Shown one piece after another: positions 10,340 to 22,912 of a stretch of 64,000 nt of DNA. The notes beneath the pieces were generated by a model. The model was not told where the DNA came from, searched no databases, and saw only the letters and a program-made list of their open reading frames with translations. The stretch comes from Oscheius dolichura (taxonomy: Eukaryota > Nematoda > Chromadorea > Rhabditida > Rhabditidae), in contig OW051493.1 of NCBI GenBank assembly GCA_932521035.1, positions 3,844,001 through 3,908,000 of the forward strand. The letters are read 5' to 3'. Every line of letters begins with the position of its first letter. The stretch's first letter is position 1. The position numbers were made by a program, and so were the translations under genes.

Positions 10340-12692
10340 CTTTTGGGTGTGTCAAGCAGTGCTCGACGAGCTCCCCCAGGTGCCTTATATGGTCTCCGCC
10401 CACTTTTTGCTCCGCCTCTGTGGCTCACGAGGAGGCGCCGCCAAAGCTACAAAAAAGATATTCACACTCAAACTTCAAAAGAACAAATGCTCTTGTTCAG
10501 GACGTGGAATGCGTCATCCAGTACCCGCGGCCGTTTTTGGAGTAATCGCCATAAAAAGGGCTGCCACTGACAGTCTGCCTGCTACCCGAAAGACGATCCC
10601 GAGAGCGGGGCCTTTAGGCTCACTCAGGCGCAGAACGACTTGCAAAAGGCTCTCCTATCTTTTCTTCTTCAGTTGGGGCATTCAGTTGCAATAAACACGC
10701 CTGGAGGGTCGGCTTTTCTGGTGTGCAAACGGCGTCCTCCTCTTACTCAATTGTAAAGAGAACGCTACAAAAGTAGGCGAGAACAAGAACTGCAAAAAGA
10801 AGAAATTCTAGTTCTTGTTCAGAGTTCGTACTGCCTGCTGATTTTTGTAGCAACTGGCTCGGGTAACCATACAAGGAGCAGAATGGGATAGGCTGTTTCT
10901 GGCAGTCCCTGGAAGAGCCGATACTTTTACAAGGCGGTTGTCTTCCTTAGATCGGATCAATGTGACATTCTGATTGACCAGGAAATGTGCGTGTACTCTT
11001 GGGTAAACTAAGCGGAGAAAACTATTATGGAACTCGGCCGATCGAAGTGACCAATGGTTTGACGGCCAGCCAAGAGAGACATTCTATGCTGATTCTTGGA
11101 CTGTCTCCCGGATGGATCCCGTCATTTTTATTCAAAGTCTCCAAGACCTCCCGGACCCTTATCACCGCTTGTCCCTACTGCCCCTTATTCTCAGTCCTCT
11201 CCTCCCCTCCACCTGTTTATAGTTTCTATAAAAGGGTTTGGTCTCCCAGTTAGTATGGATATAAAACATTCCGAGAAGTGTCCTCTGGTGGCCCTCTCCT
11301 GAACCTGCGTGTTTGTGGTCCCATTGTGCCCGTTAGAATGTGTCTCTTTTTTCTGTGTCCCCTTGATCCTCGTGTCTACTCATCTCCTTTGACGGAGTCC
11401 ACCGCGTCCAGTCGGCCTCTCTGTCTCCCGCTCGGCCTCTTCTGTGCCCGAACTGGGATCTGCCCCGCCATCGGGCACAATAGTAGCGGCGCAGTTGGGG
11501 GTGCGCGAGTTCCCGGGGCCTCTTTTGGGTACACAGGCGTGCGTGTTTTTACCCGTCGGGAGGAGGCTCGCCCATTGCAAAAAGAGATCGCCCTTTTGAG
11601 TAACTTTACTGTTGCGAAGTACAAGAGAAGAAGAGGTCCTCTTGGGTCAAAAAGAGTCGCGCCGCCGGCGACACATCCCGTAACCCGAGACCGGGGGCAA
11701 TGGACATTCCTTGGAAAAGCGTGGGAGACGGACCAAGACAATGGACGAGGCCGAAATACGGTCCATTGAACGGTTTGACCAGACAGAACAAGGTCTCAAT
11801 TGACACGCGGCTGCTGCTCGTCGGACGAGGTCTTCGGTTACTTCTGGGCCCAGTGGTCCCTGGCCGATGGAGATCTCTGGGCTCATTGAAGCATTAAGTG
11901 GAAGATGCCCCCTTTCTTTATTTCATACGTTTACACTCTCTTTCTTACTTTACTGTGTCATCCACAAGGAGATTTGCCTAGGCTTCCTCTGGTCCACATG
12001 GAGGCTGTTCGAAGAGCTACCAGGGGGCCTAGTCATGATTTCCACACCCCTTGTTGGTACAATTGGTATTGCAGAATGGTAGACCACCTCAGTTTCTCCC
12101 CAACTGGGGACCCTCTTACAGAAATGACCGCCTGCCCTCCCATCTTTTGAACCCTCCTCGTACAAATATATCCCTGCGTGAATGCGACTATCTGCGTCTG
12201 TGCCCGGTGTTGGTTCTACAGAATTGCTCCCGGTGGTCTCGTAGCCTGGGGTTGTTCTATGCGGAAGTTGGTTCCACAACTCTGCCGTCGTAGCCATCTT
12301 AAGCCGTGGTATGTGAGCCGGTGAGCAGGTGCGAAAGCTGATAGTAGAAGCGTCAATATTGTGGTCGGCTGGCGCGCTTCGCACCTGAGGTCAACAGTTA
12401 GACCAACAGTCAAACATAGAGAAAACGCACTACTGCTGCGCTGAGGTGAGGAGAGGACTCGCGAAGATGAGCAGATACGAGGGCACTTCCCATTCAGTCT
12501 CTATTTCTTTGAACTGTTCTGAATGGCCCCGGGAACACTGTCCTCCCCGTTTTGGCTTGAGCCGCTACGTCGCAGACGCGTGGGCTGACCGCTCTTGTCC
12601 TGTGTCTCCTGGATAATCCATAGAGACAACAGCACCAAACAAGGGCCACCGGCGATTACTGGGTTCAACGTAGAAAAAAGGGGCCACGACTG
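10340..12692. other. Intergenic, no gene supported
   Basis: About 2.35 kb between two minus-strand genes. The longest open frames are 163 codons (11278-11769, plus), 121 codons (11376-11741, minus) and 144 codons (11950-12384, minus). They overlap one another on opposite strands, lack signal peptides or hydrophobic segments, and have no clear splice continuation. The 144-codon minus frame is the least unlikely (Ser/Thr/Gly-rich) but has no recognisable motif. A TATAAAAGG at about 11228 is followed only by a very short frame. Confidence 0.35.
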
Positions 12693-14336
12693 TCACATTT
12701 TTACTCTTGTCTGTTCTTTCGTGGTCTGTTGGGCCCAGGTGGAGCTGGCCGGCGCCTGGATATTGTTGATATCTTGTCGAGGTCTGAGGAATTGTCTGTA
12801 GTTGGGAGTCAGGTAAATGAGCAGGAGGGCCCCGGAGGCACCGTATGTCGATATGGCAGCCAACAAGAAGAGGGACAGCACTGGAAGAATGGGGGATGAC
12901 AGACGGAGAAGAGGACTAACTGGCTGTCCCGAAGATTTGGAAGGAGATGACGATGAGGACAGCGATGGCCGGGATGACGACGACTCCGATGGGGACGACC
13001 ACCTGGAGGATCAACTGGCGGAGGAATTTCTTCTGGATGAACACGGCTCGCCTAGAAAACATCTGGTTAAAAGTGCAGGATGCCGGTGAATGATCTAATC
13101 GTATAAGAAACGGCCGCTAGCACACAAAAAGACAGCTCTCGGCTGGTACTAAATGCGGAAGAGGAGCTCAAAATAGTTCACCAGAGATCAACTTAATGCT
13201 TAGGTTTACGCTGCTGGTGCTAACAAGGCGGTAAGACGGTACGGAATTTGAACAGGGTAGGGGGATTCAGTAATCTTTTCTCGCTCTAAAGTGCTCTAAA
13301 GTAAAGAAAAAAACTAGAGTGTAGGAGATCGAGCTTGTTTTTGTTAAATATCGGATGTCCACGCCTAGGATCTTCGAACCATTATGGTTGACCGATTATA
13401 ATTGTTAGACTATCGAGCTTACTTTGATATGGTAGACTTTTGAAGGCACCGTTGAGTGGCAACAATAAGTGAAACGGTGATGACAACGAAGAGGATGGCC
13501 ACTCCGAGCATGGGGATACTGAAGTTGCTGATGACTAGTCGGGCTGAATAGGCACGCAAATTTGGAATGGAGACGATGTCATTCGAGATGCAGGAATAGC
13601 TCTGAAGGTAATCATTTATAACCTCTCAAGAGTACGTCTTCCACTCGACTGGAAGTGGGTGAGCTTCATCGACTTCGAAACACCAGCAATTTTCCAGATG
13701 AGACATTCTAATGAATATGTTGCAAATTGAGGCGTTTATTCGCCCGTCTTGTATGTTCTCTCACCTCTCTCAAATCATTAATAACTTGTTCTTGGTCTTC
13801 GTAGATGACGAGGAAGGACATGGCTGGCCAGCTGAAGGCGGCGTAGAGGAGAAGGAGAAAGAGGAGCTGGAGACGGGAGAAACTGTTCCTCCCGGTGGCG
13901 ACCACATAGCGGTAGAGGAAGAGTTGGAGGGCAATGACCAGGGAAATTATAAGGGTCTCCAGGGCGAGGACTAACTGGAAGGCCATTGAACGGTAAACAG
14001 TGGAAACAACCTGGAGATGGGGTGGGAAGGAGGTAAACTTGGAGATGATGCCCGTCGGATAGCCGAGAGGAAGGGGGAGGAGGAGTATCGGTTTGGTCAG
14101 GATGGACACGAAGATGTCGACCAGGCCGGCGAGGACCTGGTGGCTGAGGAGTTGCCACCTGTAACCGGCCATCTAAAGAACTTACTCTTCTCCCTTCTTC
14201 GAGTCACCTGTTTGGACGACCTGGTAAGGATACAGTATATTGTGAAGATATTGATGAAGGGGGTGACGCAGGCGATCAAGTCCAGGAGGTAGAAGTAGAC
14301 GTCGAAATTGGTCGGGAACGGGGGGCAGTATTGCAT
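12693..14336 (-). CDS. Srh-family seven-TM chemoreceptor
   Basis: Five exons (14208-14336, 13765-14172, 13450-13601, 12921-13051, 12693-12880) join in phase to 335 aa, the usual Srh length. Diagnostic blocks: CILTRSSKQMAGYRWQLLSH after TM1, PLPLGYPTGI before TM2-3, RAVFIQKKFLRQLILQVVVP before TM6, and a terminal STYGASGALLLIYLTPNYRQ equivalent to the Srh 'YR' end. This is the serpentine receptor class H layout, which is specific to nematodes. Such receptors sit in the cilia of chemosensory neurons. Two introns (163 and about 400 nt) are longer than the local norm, and the first could hide a small exon. A single intact copy is seen here, whereas Srh genes usually cluster. Confidence 0.85.
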
Positions 14337-15401
14337 CGAGTGAGCAAATTACACGGGCAGAAGAGCGGAAATGGGCAGAGGACTCGGAGAACGAGGGGAA
14401 TAATGACACCGACAGGAGGGAGTCTGATCGACCTCATTAGACCATATTCAAAGGGAGAAGTGGACCTGGTCGGTTGATATTCTGTTCTTTTCGAATCAAG
14501 GAGTTGCCAGCCTAGAGGAGGAGTGATATGTAATGGCTCATACCCATTTTACTGTATTCCATTTAGTTTTAAAGAGAGCCTTGTGCCCTCTAGCCCTTTC
14601 CCCAAATATGGTGTGACCCGCGGCGTGTGGTCTCCCCCTTTTTTCCTCCTTATCTCCCGATAGCTCAAAGAGATCCGCCCGTTCCCCGCGTTTCATTCGG
14701 TTTCATCCTTCCCCCTTCGGGCCACCCATAAATTGATCACATTTGGCCCGTCTCCGATGACCGGCGAAAGTCATCTTTTATGGTAACAGGGCATAAAATT
14801 ATACGCTTCTTCTCCGCTTGGCCGGTGGCTTTCTCCCGCCGGCTTTCCCCGCATATCTCGATTCTTCCCCGTCGACTGGCCTGTGCGAGTTTCAACAGAC
14901 CGGTTTCTGGATCTCCGGCGGGTTTCATCCACACCTGGAAAGTTTTCTCCCACCCGCGACCGCATCCGCCTCTCGGGGGGAGATTCTAGGAGAGAAGAAG
15001 GCGAAAGCCACCTAGCCCGTTCTCTCTCGGCCACTTTCACCCTTTCGATCATTTTTGTGTCTCTTCCTTGCAATTATTTGATTCTTTCCCCCAAAAAAAC
15101 AACAAGGGGCTGGTTTGGCCGGGGCCGTCTAAAAAGCGTGCCATCCGTTGTCTAATTGGATTCGTCCCTGCCAAGTACAGCCTACAAATAGTCCAGTCCA
15201 GGACAAAACCTTGCCATTTCCCTGTTGGCCGTCCCCCAGGAACACGCTATCCGCCCCGGGAAGAGGCCCATCCATCACCGTTATTCAAACAATACGGGGG
15301 ACTACGCCCCCTGTTTCGGTTTTCCGTGGCCCATTTTATCCCCTTTGCAACATTTCTGTCCCTTCACCTTCTCTTCAACAGGAATTGTTCAGAACAGGCA
15401 G
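14337..15401. other. Intergenic between divergent genes, no gene supported
   Basis: About 1.06 kb between the Srh receptor (minus) and the MOLO1-type gene (plus). It presumably holds both promoters. Open frames at 14771-15073 (minus, Arg-rich) and 15068-15520 (plus) have no coding signature beyond length. Confidence 0.35.
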
Positions 15402-16794
15402 ATGATTTGGTTGCTGTTCCTCGTGCCAGCGACGGCTGCCCAGTTCACCTCCCAGACCTACCCCGATCCCCGGATAGACCCCCTCTCCTGCCGGTTGGCT
15501 TTTCCCTCCCCTGTGTGTGATCCCTCGGCCGTGGTCACCGACGACGAAAGGACCCAACTGGTTAGGAAACTCCAAACGGTAGGAATTGCCCCGTTCCGAG
15601 ACGAACAGCCTTTAGTTGAGAGCTGTGACCGCCAATATCAGGAACACTTCCCCGGCCTGCGCTCTCCAGCCAGAAAGGAACCTCGAGGCCAGCCATTCCA
15701 CTTGTTTCCTTTAAAGGTCTAACTTCAGATTACGGTAGCGATAATCGATAAGATCGGAAACATTCCCGGCTCTCCGGTGGATATCGAAAAATTCGCCAAC
15801 AATCTCAAGCGACGCTTCCAGAACTTCCAGGTCAGTTGGCGATTTTTGACCGATTCCACTTGAAGAAACAGATACAAATCTGATTTTTTCAGGATGTTGG
15901 GGCTTGCGACCCAAATGTTCTCATTGTGAATTCCCGTCAGGACCGTCAGGTGTATACCGTAGCCGGAAGGGATGCCAGGATATCGAAGGAGACGCTGAAG
16001 AGCGCCTTCGAGAGGAACATCAGTGGGTCCAGGCCTCCTTCGCCGCCGAAACGAGGATTCAGTTCACTTCAAATCCGGCAGATATGCCCTGGGAATCGAG
16101 GGGATGATTGAGATCATCGTGGCCGCCTATACAAATGCCCACATCATCCAGACGCCCACGCCGGAGAGTGTCATTCAGCCGGAGTCAGTCCCCCTCCTGG
16201 ACCCCAAGTATCCCGAGAAAGGTTCAGGTTCCCCGGTCCGAATGTCCCGGTCGCCGAGGCAGGCCAGTTCCGAGCTGCCGGCCTTCCCAACAGTGTCCAA
16301 CCCGCGAAGAAAACATTTGAAACGTTGGTGAACGAAGAGATTGAGGAGAAAGATCAGGTCGGCCTGGCGGGGTCAGAGGGGGGAAAGGATGATTGGTTCA
16401 GGTCTGGGTTACGATCATGCAACAGGCCCTGTCCCGGTGCAACGGAGACATCAACAACCTCCCCAACCACGTGAGGGCCGTCGTCGAGGGTTCGTCCTCC
16501 TTCTTTGTCCTCCAAAGAGAGAATCTTCAGAATCGATGGCCATCTCCCTCAAACTGATCCAGGATCCGAGGTACAATTCGATTGAGGAGAAGGCCGAGTC
16601 GGAGAAGGATGTCGTCGGCATCAGGGACAGGTCTTTTCCACCCTCTAAAATATTTAAAAAGAGTCTATTCCAGAGCGTGGGAGACAGCCAAGAGTGAATT
16701 CATCGTGCCGCTGTACAACAGGTACCGGAACACGATCTCCCAGCCGCAGGCCGTCTGCCCCTCGGTCATAATGAGAAGCATCAAGAGAAATTAG
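15402..16794 (+). CDS. MOLO1/TPM-domain secreted protein with long helical C-terminus
   Basis: Eight exons (15402-15578, 15729-15830, 15893-16022, 16063-16221, 16263-16357, 16402-16489, 16531-16630, 16674-16794) give 323 aa. A short signal peptide (MIWLLFLVPATAAQF) precedes a TPM/MOLO1-like domain: DPRIDPLSCR, VCDPSAVVTDDERTQLVRKL, ITVAIIDKIGN, GACDPNVLIVNSRQDRQVYT and GRYALGIEGMIEIIV. In C. elegans MOLO-1 is an auxiliary protein of levamisole-sensitive acetylcholine receptors. Here no C-terminal TM follows. Instead there is a Gln/Glu-rich helical tail of about 150 residues ending VCPSVIMRSIKRN, so a receptor role is not certain. The first intron (150 nt) may hide a small exon. AATAAATAAA lies about 50 nt after the stop. 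Confidence 0.75.
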
Positions 16795-16943
16795 AACAAC
16801 CAGACTCAAGATTCCTAATATTCCAGGACAGCTACGGGTTTAAATAAATAAAATCATTTGTTTCTGGTGTTGTTGGGAAGGGGCGCGTTTAGTTCCCTTA
16901 TCAATAGGGTCGGCAGCTATTCTCCCCGGTCATTCCCGCCATA

Positions 16944-18839
16944 ATGCGGGTATTTAACTATTTCTGGTTACTTTCTATAGTATACGGCTATAAAATATTG
17001 GTGTACAATCCGAAAGTAGCTCATAGCCATATTCAATTTATGGGATCCGTGGCCGACACTCTCCAGGAGAGGGGACACCACGTGGTAAGCGACCTTTTCC
17101 TTATTTTCTTCTATTTCCTCACCCTCTAGCCAGATATCTTGTCCTTTCAAGTCATTTCCAGGTCGTCCTCCAGCCGGAGTTCACCCCTCATGTCACGGTG
17201 AACGGCAGTAAGCTTGCCCGAATAGTGACGGTGCCGCCGTCGGAGGAGTCCTCCCAAAATAGGCAGATACACAACAATGATGACTATTGGGAGGAGCTTT
17301 GGAATTCCGAGTTCTCCCCGACCGATCTCATCCACGTACGTCGTCCTTCTCTCCAAAAGACGACGGGCTTTAGGCGAGTGCCCGAATGTTGAATATCATC
17401 TTCACTGGAATCTGTAAGAATCTCCTGAAGCAGACGAGGCTGATCGAGGAATTGAGGGAGGAGAAGTTCGACCTGGCCGTTGTTGAGCTGCTCGACTTCT
17501 CGGGGATTGGTAGGATCATTCATGGGCACTGACAGTTTTATTCTTCAGTAATGGCCCACGTTCTGAATATTCCGACAGTCATTGGGGCATCCTCCCTTGG
17601 AATACTCGAAGGAACTGCCGAGGCTGCCGGCCTCCCTCTCCTGACCAGCTTTGTACCAGGTGCTCTACCTCCTCCCTCTCTTATTCTCTCCAGCATCTCA
17701 TGGGATATCATCGGATAGTGGTTCCTTCTATGACCGGGGGGTCAATCTGATATATTCCCAATACTCCAAATGGTTTCAACACGAACTGGCCGCCGCAATC
17801 CAGGCAGTGGCCAACGAGCACCTCCCCAATCCTCCGGACATCTGGGTACGGTATTTCCCAGGATATAAATCTCTCTATCCAGGAAACCGTGTCGAATATG
17901 CCTCTTCTGATAACGAATTCCGATCCCCTCCTTGATTTCCCTCGTCCTACCTACTATAAAGTCGTGAATGTTGGTGGTCTCGGGGTGAAAAGACCAGAGC
18001 CACTTACAGAAGTGAGATAAATTCGGCGGTTATGGTATTCTGTTTAGGAACTTGACGAAATCCTATCGAGAAGAGCACAAACCGTGTTGATCTCCTTCGG
18101 GACAATCGTCTTCTCATCCAAAATGCCAAGAAATATGAAAGAAGCCCTCGTCAGGACAATAAAGAAGTAGTGCCAGTCGAAATAATCTCTATAACTTTTT
18201 CAGTTTTCCAAATGTGACATTTATATGGAAGTACGAGACCCCGGAAAGCGGCCCTGTGGCGAAGAACCTCGTTCTGACCAAATGGGTACCCCAGAATGAC
18301 CTTTTATCCGATCCACGGGTTGTTCTGTTCATTGGACACGGAGGAGTGGCCAGCACGTACGAGGCAGCTGCCAGAGGAGTTCCAATGATATTTGTACCCA
18401 ATTTTGGAGATCAGATGAGGAATGCTCAAATGATAAAAAGACTGGGATTTGGTATCATAGTTCACAAAAAAGATCTACGCAGGCCGGAAATACTTACAGC
18501 CGTAATCCGGGAAGGGTTAATCAGTCACAGGTATCAGACCTCTGATATATCACTTATTCCTGTCTCAGAATGAGACAAGCCGCTCACACGACTCAATCCC
18601 TTCTGCAAAGCCGCCCTTTTCCTCCGGCAGAAGCGTTAGTTCGTCATGTAGAGCTGGTCGCGAAGTTTGGCTCTTTGCCAAATCTTGCATCTAACGGGAG
18701 ACAATTTTCATGGGTTCGCTTTTACAATATTGATATTTTTGTATTTATTGGGTTTCTGTTGTTTACCACGCTATTTTTATTGTGTAAATTTGTTATGTTC
18801 CTATACAAATCTAAAGCAAGCCATGCTAAAACTGAATAA
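16944..18839 (+). CDS. UDP-glucuronosyl/glucosyltransferase (UGT)
   Basis: Nine exons (16944-17084, 17162-17335, 17374-17509, 17549-17659, 17694-17845, 17883-18011, 18048-18166, 18204-18530, 18569-18839) give 519 aa, the normal UGT length. A signal sequence precedes the nematode-type start YKILVYNPKVAHSHIQFMG...RGHHV. The C-terminal donor-binding signature reads KWVPQNDLL then FIGHGG...STYEAAARGVPMIFVPNFGDQ...NA; position three of the HGG block has Gly where Thr is common. A single TM (IDIFVFIGFLLFTTLFLLC) and a short Lys-rich cytosolic tail place it in the ER. Expected role: conjugation of lipophilic toxins, ascaroside-like molecules or hormones. It lies just downstream of the MOLO1-type gene on the same strand (149 bp between stop and ATG). 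Confidence 0.93.
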
Positions 18840-20074
18840 ATTATAACAAAAAAAACAGATCAAAGAAGCTCTTCTTGTATTGAAAAGTCTAGTTTCACAT
18901 TGCATTATCCAAACTTACTTTTTATGGTGTTTCTTTCTTTTTCTGGCTGATTTTGATAACTTTCTAAAAGCTCACAGCTCGCCGCGGAAGAAGAAAGGTC
19001 GGCGCGACAGTGAGCGTACCGGGACCAACGCAATTTTTGCTCTTCGGCCAATACAACTTTGTCGCACTCAGCATGAAAAAACCACACATTTTTACTATTT
19101 TCTGTAAACTGCATTGGATCAAGCATGTTCGAAAGATTCGGAAGTAATTTTTACGGATAGTGAAAATGTGCTATTGGAAAGAAATTGCGTTTTTTGAGGC
19201 TTTCTATATCAAAAGCGTTACGGATTTTGGTGCCAAAATTTCTTCCGGTTCAGCTTTTTTTCTGCATCTTTTAACCCTAAGAATAGCAAAAACGAATGTG
19301 CTGATCACAAGGGCCACATGCGACAAGTTGGATACCGTAATCCCCCAATACTAAAAACGCGTTTTGTCCGCTGTTTACGCCCGTTTTCATTCAACGACGA
19401 TTTTTTGAAAAATCAGCCAAAATCTTTGAAAATTTCCTTCTCAAAACTGTGACATCAAATCTTTTTCATTTTTACTGCAATCAATTAGTCTCGTTAGGGG
19501 GAGCATTTTAAGTTATCAATGGAAGAATATCGTGAGAAAAAATTATTTTTTGGTTATTTTCGGAACAGAATTCACTGATTTTCCATTACGCTTCAAATCT
19601 GCGTTATTTTATGTTTTCCTCTTTTGTTCTGTAGTAACTCGGGGTCGATAAGACCGAATAAAACATCGAAAACACGTGAAAATATGTAGAAACGTATATA
19701 TGAAAAACTGGCATGTGGTCGCTGCGGGACCATTTTAGCTATTTTAGACCTTTGAGGTGCCGACCTCAGCGAGCAAAAGCTTTTGGTCCATTCCCGATTT
19801 GTTTTCTTTTTCTCAATTCTGGGGTTTTTGGGCACACGCCACCATACTGCATAGGACAACGTCAGCCTAGTGAGATACTATTTACTCCGTTTCAGAATTG
19901 CAATTCTCACATTTGGCTGGCTGAAAGAATGTGTTGTCTCTCTAATGCTTCAATTGTTCTTCTGTACTCTTTTACATTCTGTATTTCAGGACAATATCAA
20001 CCTCTCTAGTCATAGATTTTACTAATTCATTACTTGTGAGCTGAATACGGGATCTCAATAACTCTTATATCAAT
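18840..20074. repeat. AT-rich repeat-derived intergenic region
   Basis: About 1.2 kb without a coding frame. The part around 19605-19710 (TAGTAACTCGGGGTC, then a run of ATAAAACATCGAAAA type) recurs in diverged form at about 37985-38115 and, reversed, at about 52365-52460. A segment with CAGCTCGCCGC near 18975 and poly-T-rich flanks also resembles 52960-53150. It is probably an old nonautonomous transposon family. I see no terminal repeats that fix its ends. Confidence 0.5.
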
Positions 20075-21823
20075 ATGTCAACTTCTTACATAGGTTAGTT
20101 TCAAACATTTGTTTCTATGCAATTTTTCAGCCCCCGCAATAGCAATTGCCGTAGCAATCGGGTATTTTTTCTCACAACAACTACCTCCTCCACCTCCGAG
20201 AATAGCAGGAATTGATTTAGGAACAACTTTTTCTTCTATAGGTAAGGCCGTTGTTTAGTTTATTGCATCTTGAATTAGGTATATATCATGCAGTGACGGG
20301 TGAAACTACAATTTTACCTGATGATCTTGGTAAACGATCAATTCCGAGTGTTGTTGCTTTCTTGTGAGTCGCTACAAACAACGTTTATATTGCTTTAGAC
20401 CAAATGGAACTGTACTTGTTGGAACACGAGCCGTAGAACAGCAGGAGAAAAATCCTTTGAGAACAATATATGATGCTAAACGATTTATAGGACGTACCTT
20501 TGAATCTGATAATGAAAATTTCCTAGTAAGTGTTCTGAGAAATGTATAACAATTTGCTGTTCAGAGCGATCGAAAGCGTTATCCATTTGCTGTAAAACTT
20601 GATGAGAATGGGCGAGCCTTCTTTGAGATTCCTTTAGACAGCGGCATCAAGTTCTACTAATTAAATATTCAGTCATAATAGATTTTCAGAACTCTTTACC
20701 CAGAAGACGTCGGAGCAATAATTATTAAATATATGAAAGAAGCAGCTGAACGGAAGCTTACAAGGTCTCTTAGAGAAGTAAGTAAAGATTTCTTTTTACA
20801 TTACATTGACTATTAGACTGTTATTTCCGTTCCGGCTGAATTCCAAGAAATACAACGCAATTCAACAGCAATTGCCGCAGAACTGGCAGGTAAAATATTT
20901 CTTTTAGCTTTGGTTAATATTTATTGCAGGCCTAGAAGTACGTCGCGTAATTTCTGAACCAACAGCTGCCGCATTAGCCTATGGTCTTCACAAGAAAAAG
21001 GGCGTGGAACATATTGTGGTAGTAGATCTTGGGGGAGGTACCATGGATGTGTCGGTTCTTTGGCTTCAAGGAGCAACTTTTGTAACTCAAGCAATGGCTG
21101 GAAATAATCGTCTCGGGGGACAAGATTTCAACGATCGCGTACAAAAGCACATCTTAACGGTATTTCACCTTCCGTATACATTTATTTTAATATTACAGAA
21201 ATTAAAAGAGAAATACGGAAAAGATATCACAGACAACGAAGATATACAACAAATTCGGCTTGAAGTCGAACAAGCAAAGCTTCGTCTAACGGAAGTACCT
21301 GTCGCACGATTGAATTTGGATTTGAAGACCACCGGCAAATGGTCATATGAAGTTGGTTCTTTTTTTCTTCACCTATCTCGAAATTTTAGCTAAAACGAGA
21401 CGAATTTGAAGCCATCAACCAAGATCTTTTTGAATCAATTGTACAGCCTATTGGAGCCGCTCTCTCCGATGCAAATTTGAAACCAGAAGACGTTGACGAG
21501 ATTGTTCTCGTCGGTGGATCTACAAGAATCCCCGCTGTCAGACGGATAGTTGGTCATTATTTTGGGTATTTGTATATATGTAATGCAATCCTTCACTTTT
21601 GTAGCAAACCTCCAAACTTTGGAGTAGATCCTGAACTTGCAGTTGTGACCGGAGCGTCTGTCCAAGCTGGTGTTATAGGAGGTGGCTGGCCTCTTCAAGT
21701 AAGTCTAGCAAAATTTCATTTCTTTCTCTCAAATTATAGGTAGCCGCGATGGAATTACCCACAAAACGAAGGAAACGACATTTTTATACAGAAGAACAGA
21801 AACATAACGAGGAAGAACTCTAA
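20075..21823 (+). CDS. HSPA13 (stc-1): HSPA13/STCH, microsomal Hsp70-like ATPase
   Basis: About a dozen exons separated by introns of 33-45 nt encode an Hsp70 ATPase core of roughly 430 aa. A hydrophobic N-terminal anchor (APAIAIAVAIGYFFSQQ) runs into IAGIDLGTTFSSIG, then YDAKRFIGRTF, ISVPAEFQEIQR, ISEPTAAALAYG, VVVDLGGGTMDVSVL, NNRLGGQDFN and LVGGSTRIPAVR. The chain stops soon after GGWPLQVAAMELP, so there is no substrate-binding domain. That architecture and the GGWPLQV-ending are diagnostic of HSPA13 (human length 471). It is an ER-associated ATPase linked to protein processing. The start ATG at 20075 is supported by the anchor, and the stop TAA is 21821-21823. All catalytic phosphate-loop motifs are intact. 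Confidence 0.93.
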
Positions 21824-22070
21824 ATCTAGTCAGAGTAATAATGCATATTTGTTTTCATATTATTTTTATGCGGTGCGTCTTCATATCTGTGATAGTTTTA
21901 CTAGTTTAATTTAAATATTTATTGTTTGAGAGGGAGAGAGGTGGGATAGTTTTAAGATGTATGTACAAAAGAGGTCTATGAATGTTCTTCTATAAAATAC
22001 AGATAATAAGACTCCAACACTTTACTATTCTATACTTTTAGTCCTCTTTATGTTACTGTTTACTTCTAAT

Positions 22071-22805
22071 TTATTCGTCGTCATCGTCGGAATCCTGTGC
22101 CGGTCGGAAAGACTTGAGTCCAGGAACCTTGAATATGAAGAAGAACACGATGGCAATTGCTTCAACCACGACGGTTACTCCAATTGTAACCAAGCAGCCA
22201 CAAGCAAACATATGTACATTTTTGTTCGGAGTGAGACCCATAAAAGCTGCAGCACAGAAAAGAGCAGCACCGCCAATGTCGACGACAATATTGAAGACGA
22301 CGATACAGACGAATACCAGCTTCGGAATCTTTCTACGTATTTTTTTGATGATAAATATCACAAAAATGGCGAGGGAAACGATACCGCCCAAGCTCAAAAC
22401 TCCAGTACCGGCATCAATCTAAAAATAGATTACGATCTGGCCAGGATAACAGTAACATACGACTCCCATTTTGGGAATTCCATCCAAGGAACCGAATACA
22501 ACCAAGCGCTGCAGACACACCATCAAATGCAGGGTCTGAGAGGAATTGAGGAAGTGGTTTGGGTGAGAGTTGGCATACCATGCTGCCCACGAGAAGATGC
22601 GAATGGACTAGCAATTCCCTAGTCATGGTGAGACGACGGAAGAAGCAACAATGATGGGCTTTTCGAGCGGATCTACCAATCCGGACAAGACAAAGGATTA
22701 TTATAATCCCAGATAACTTTTCAGAATATTCTTTGCCCTTTCTATTTATTTTTTTGGCTGACGAACGAGGTCAATATAGATGTACATCAGTCTCAATCCG
22801 GCCAT
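22071..22805 (-). CDS. Small multi-span membrane protein with acidic tail
   Basis: Well supported are the exons 22461-22607 and 22071-22418, joined in phase 0. They encode two to three hydrophobic segments (GVLSLGGIVSLAIFVIFII, LVFVCIVVFNIVVDIGGAAL, GCLVTIGVTVVVEAIAIVFF) and end RPAQDSDDDDE. Upstream, a frame starting at an ATG at 22805 (MAGLRLMYIYIDL) could supply the first helix through one or two short introns, but those junctions are uncertain. Overall this looks like a four-TM protein of about 200 aa. I do not recognise the family. It is divergent from the secreted-protein gene at 22913, with only about 110 bp between start codons, so the promoter is probably shared. Confidence 0.6.
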
Positions 22806-22912
22806 CGCCTGTTTGTTCAATTGTGGGCAACCACGCGCGGTGCAGCTGGCCACACTCGGCCAGAACAGGGATATAATGCTGACTAATCCGGGAGAAGTTG
22901 ATTCCACCCACT

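Noticed and set aside
11278-11769. 163-codon plus-strand open frame
   Set aside because: Overlaps a 121-codon minus frame, has no signal peptide, motif or splice continuation, and its composition looks like GC-rich noncoding DNA.
11950-12384. 144-codon minus-strand open frame
   Set aside because: Longest frame in the 10-12.7 kb gap but has no recognisable domain and no phase-consistent neighbouring exon, so it was not called as a gene.
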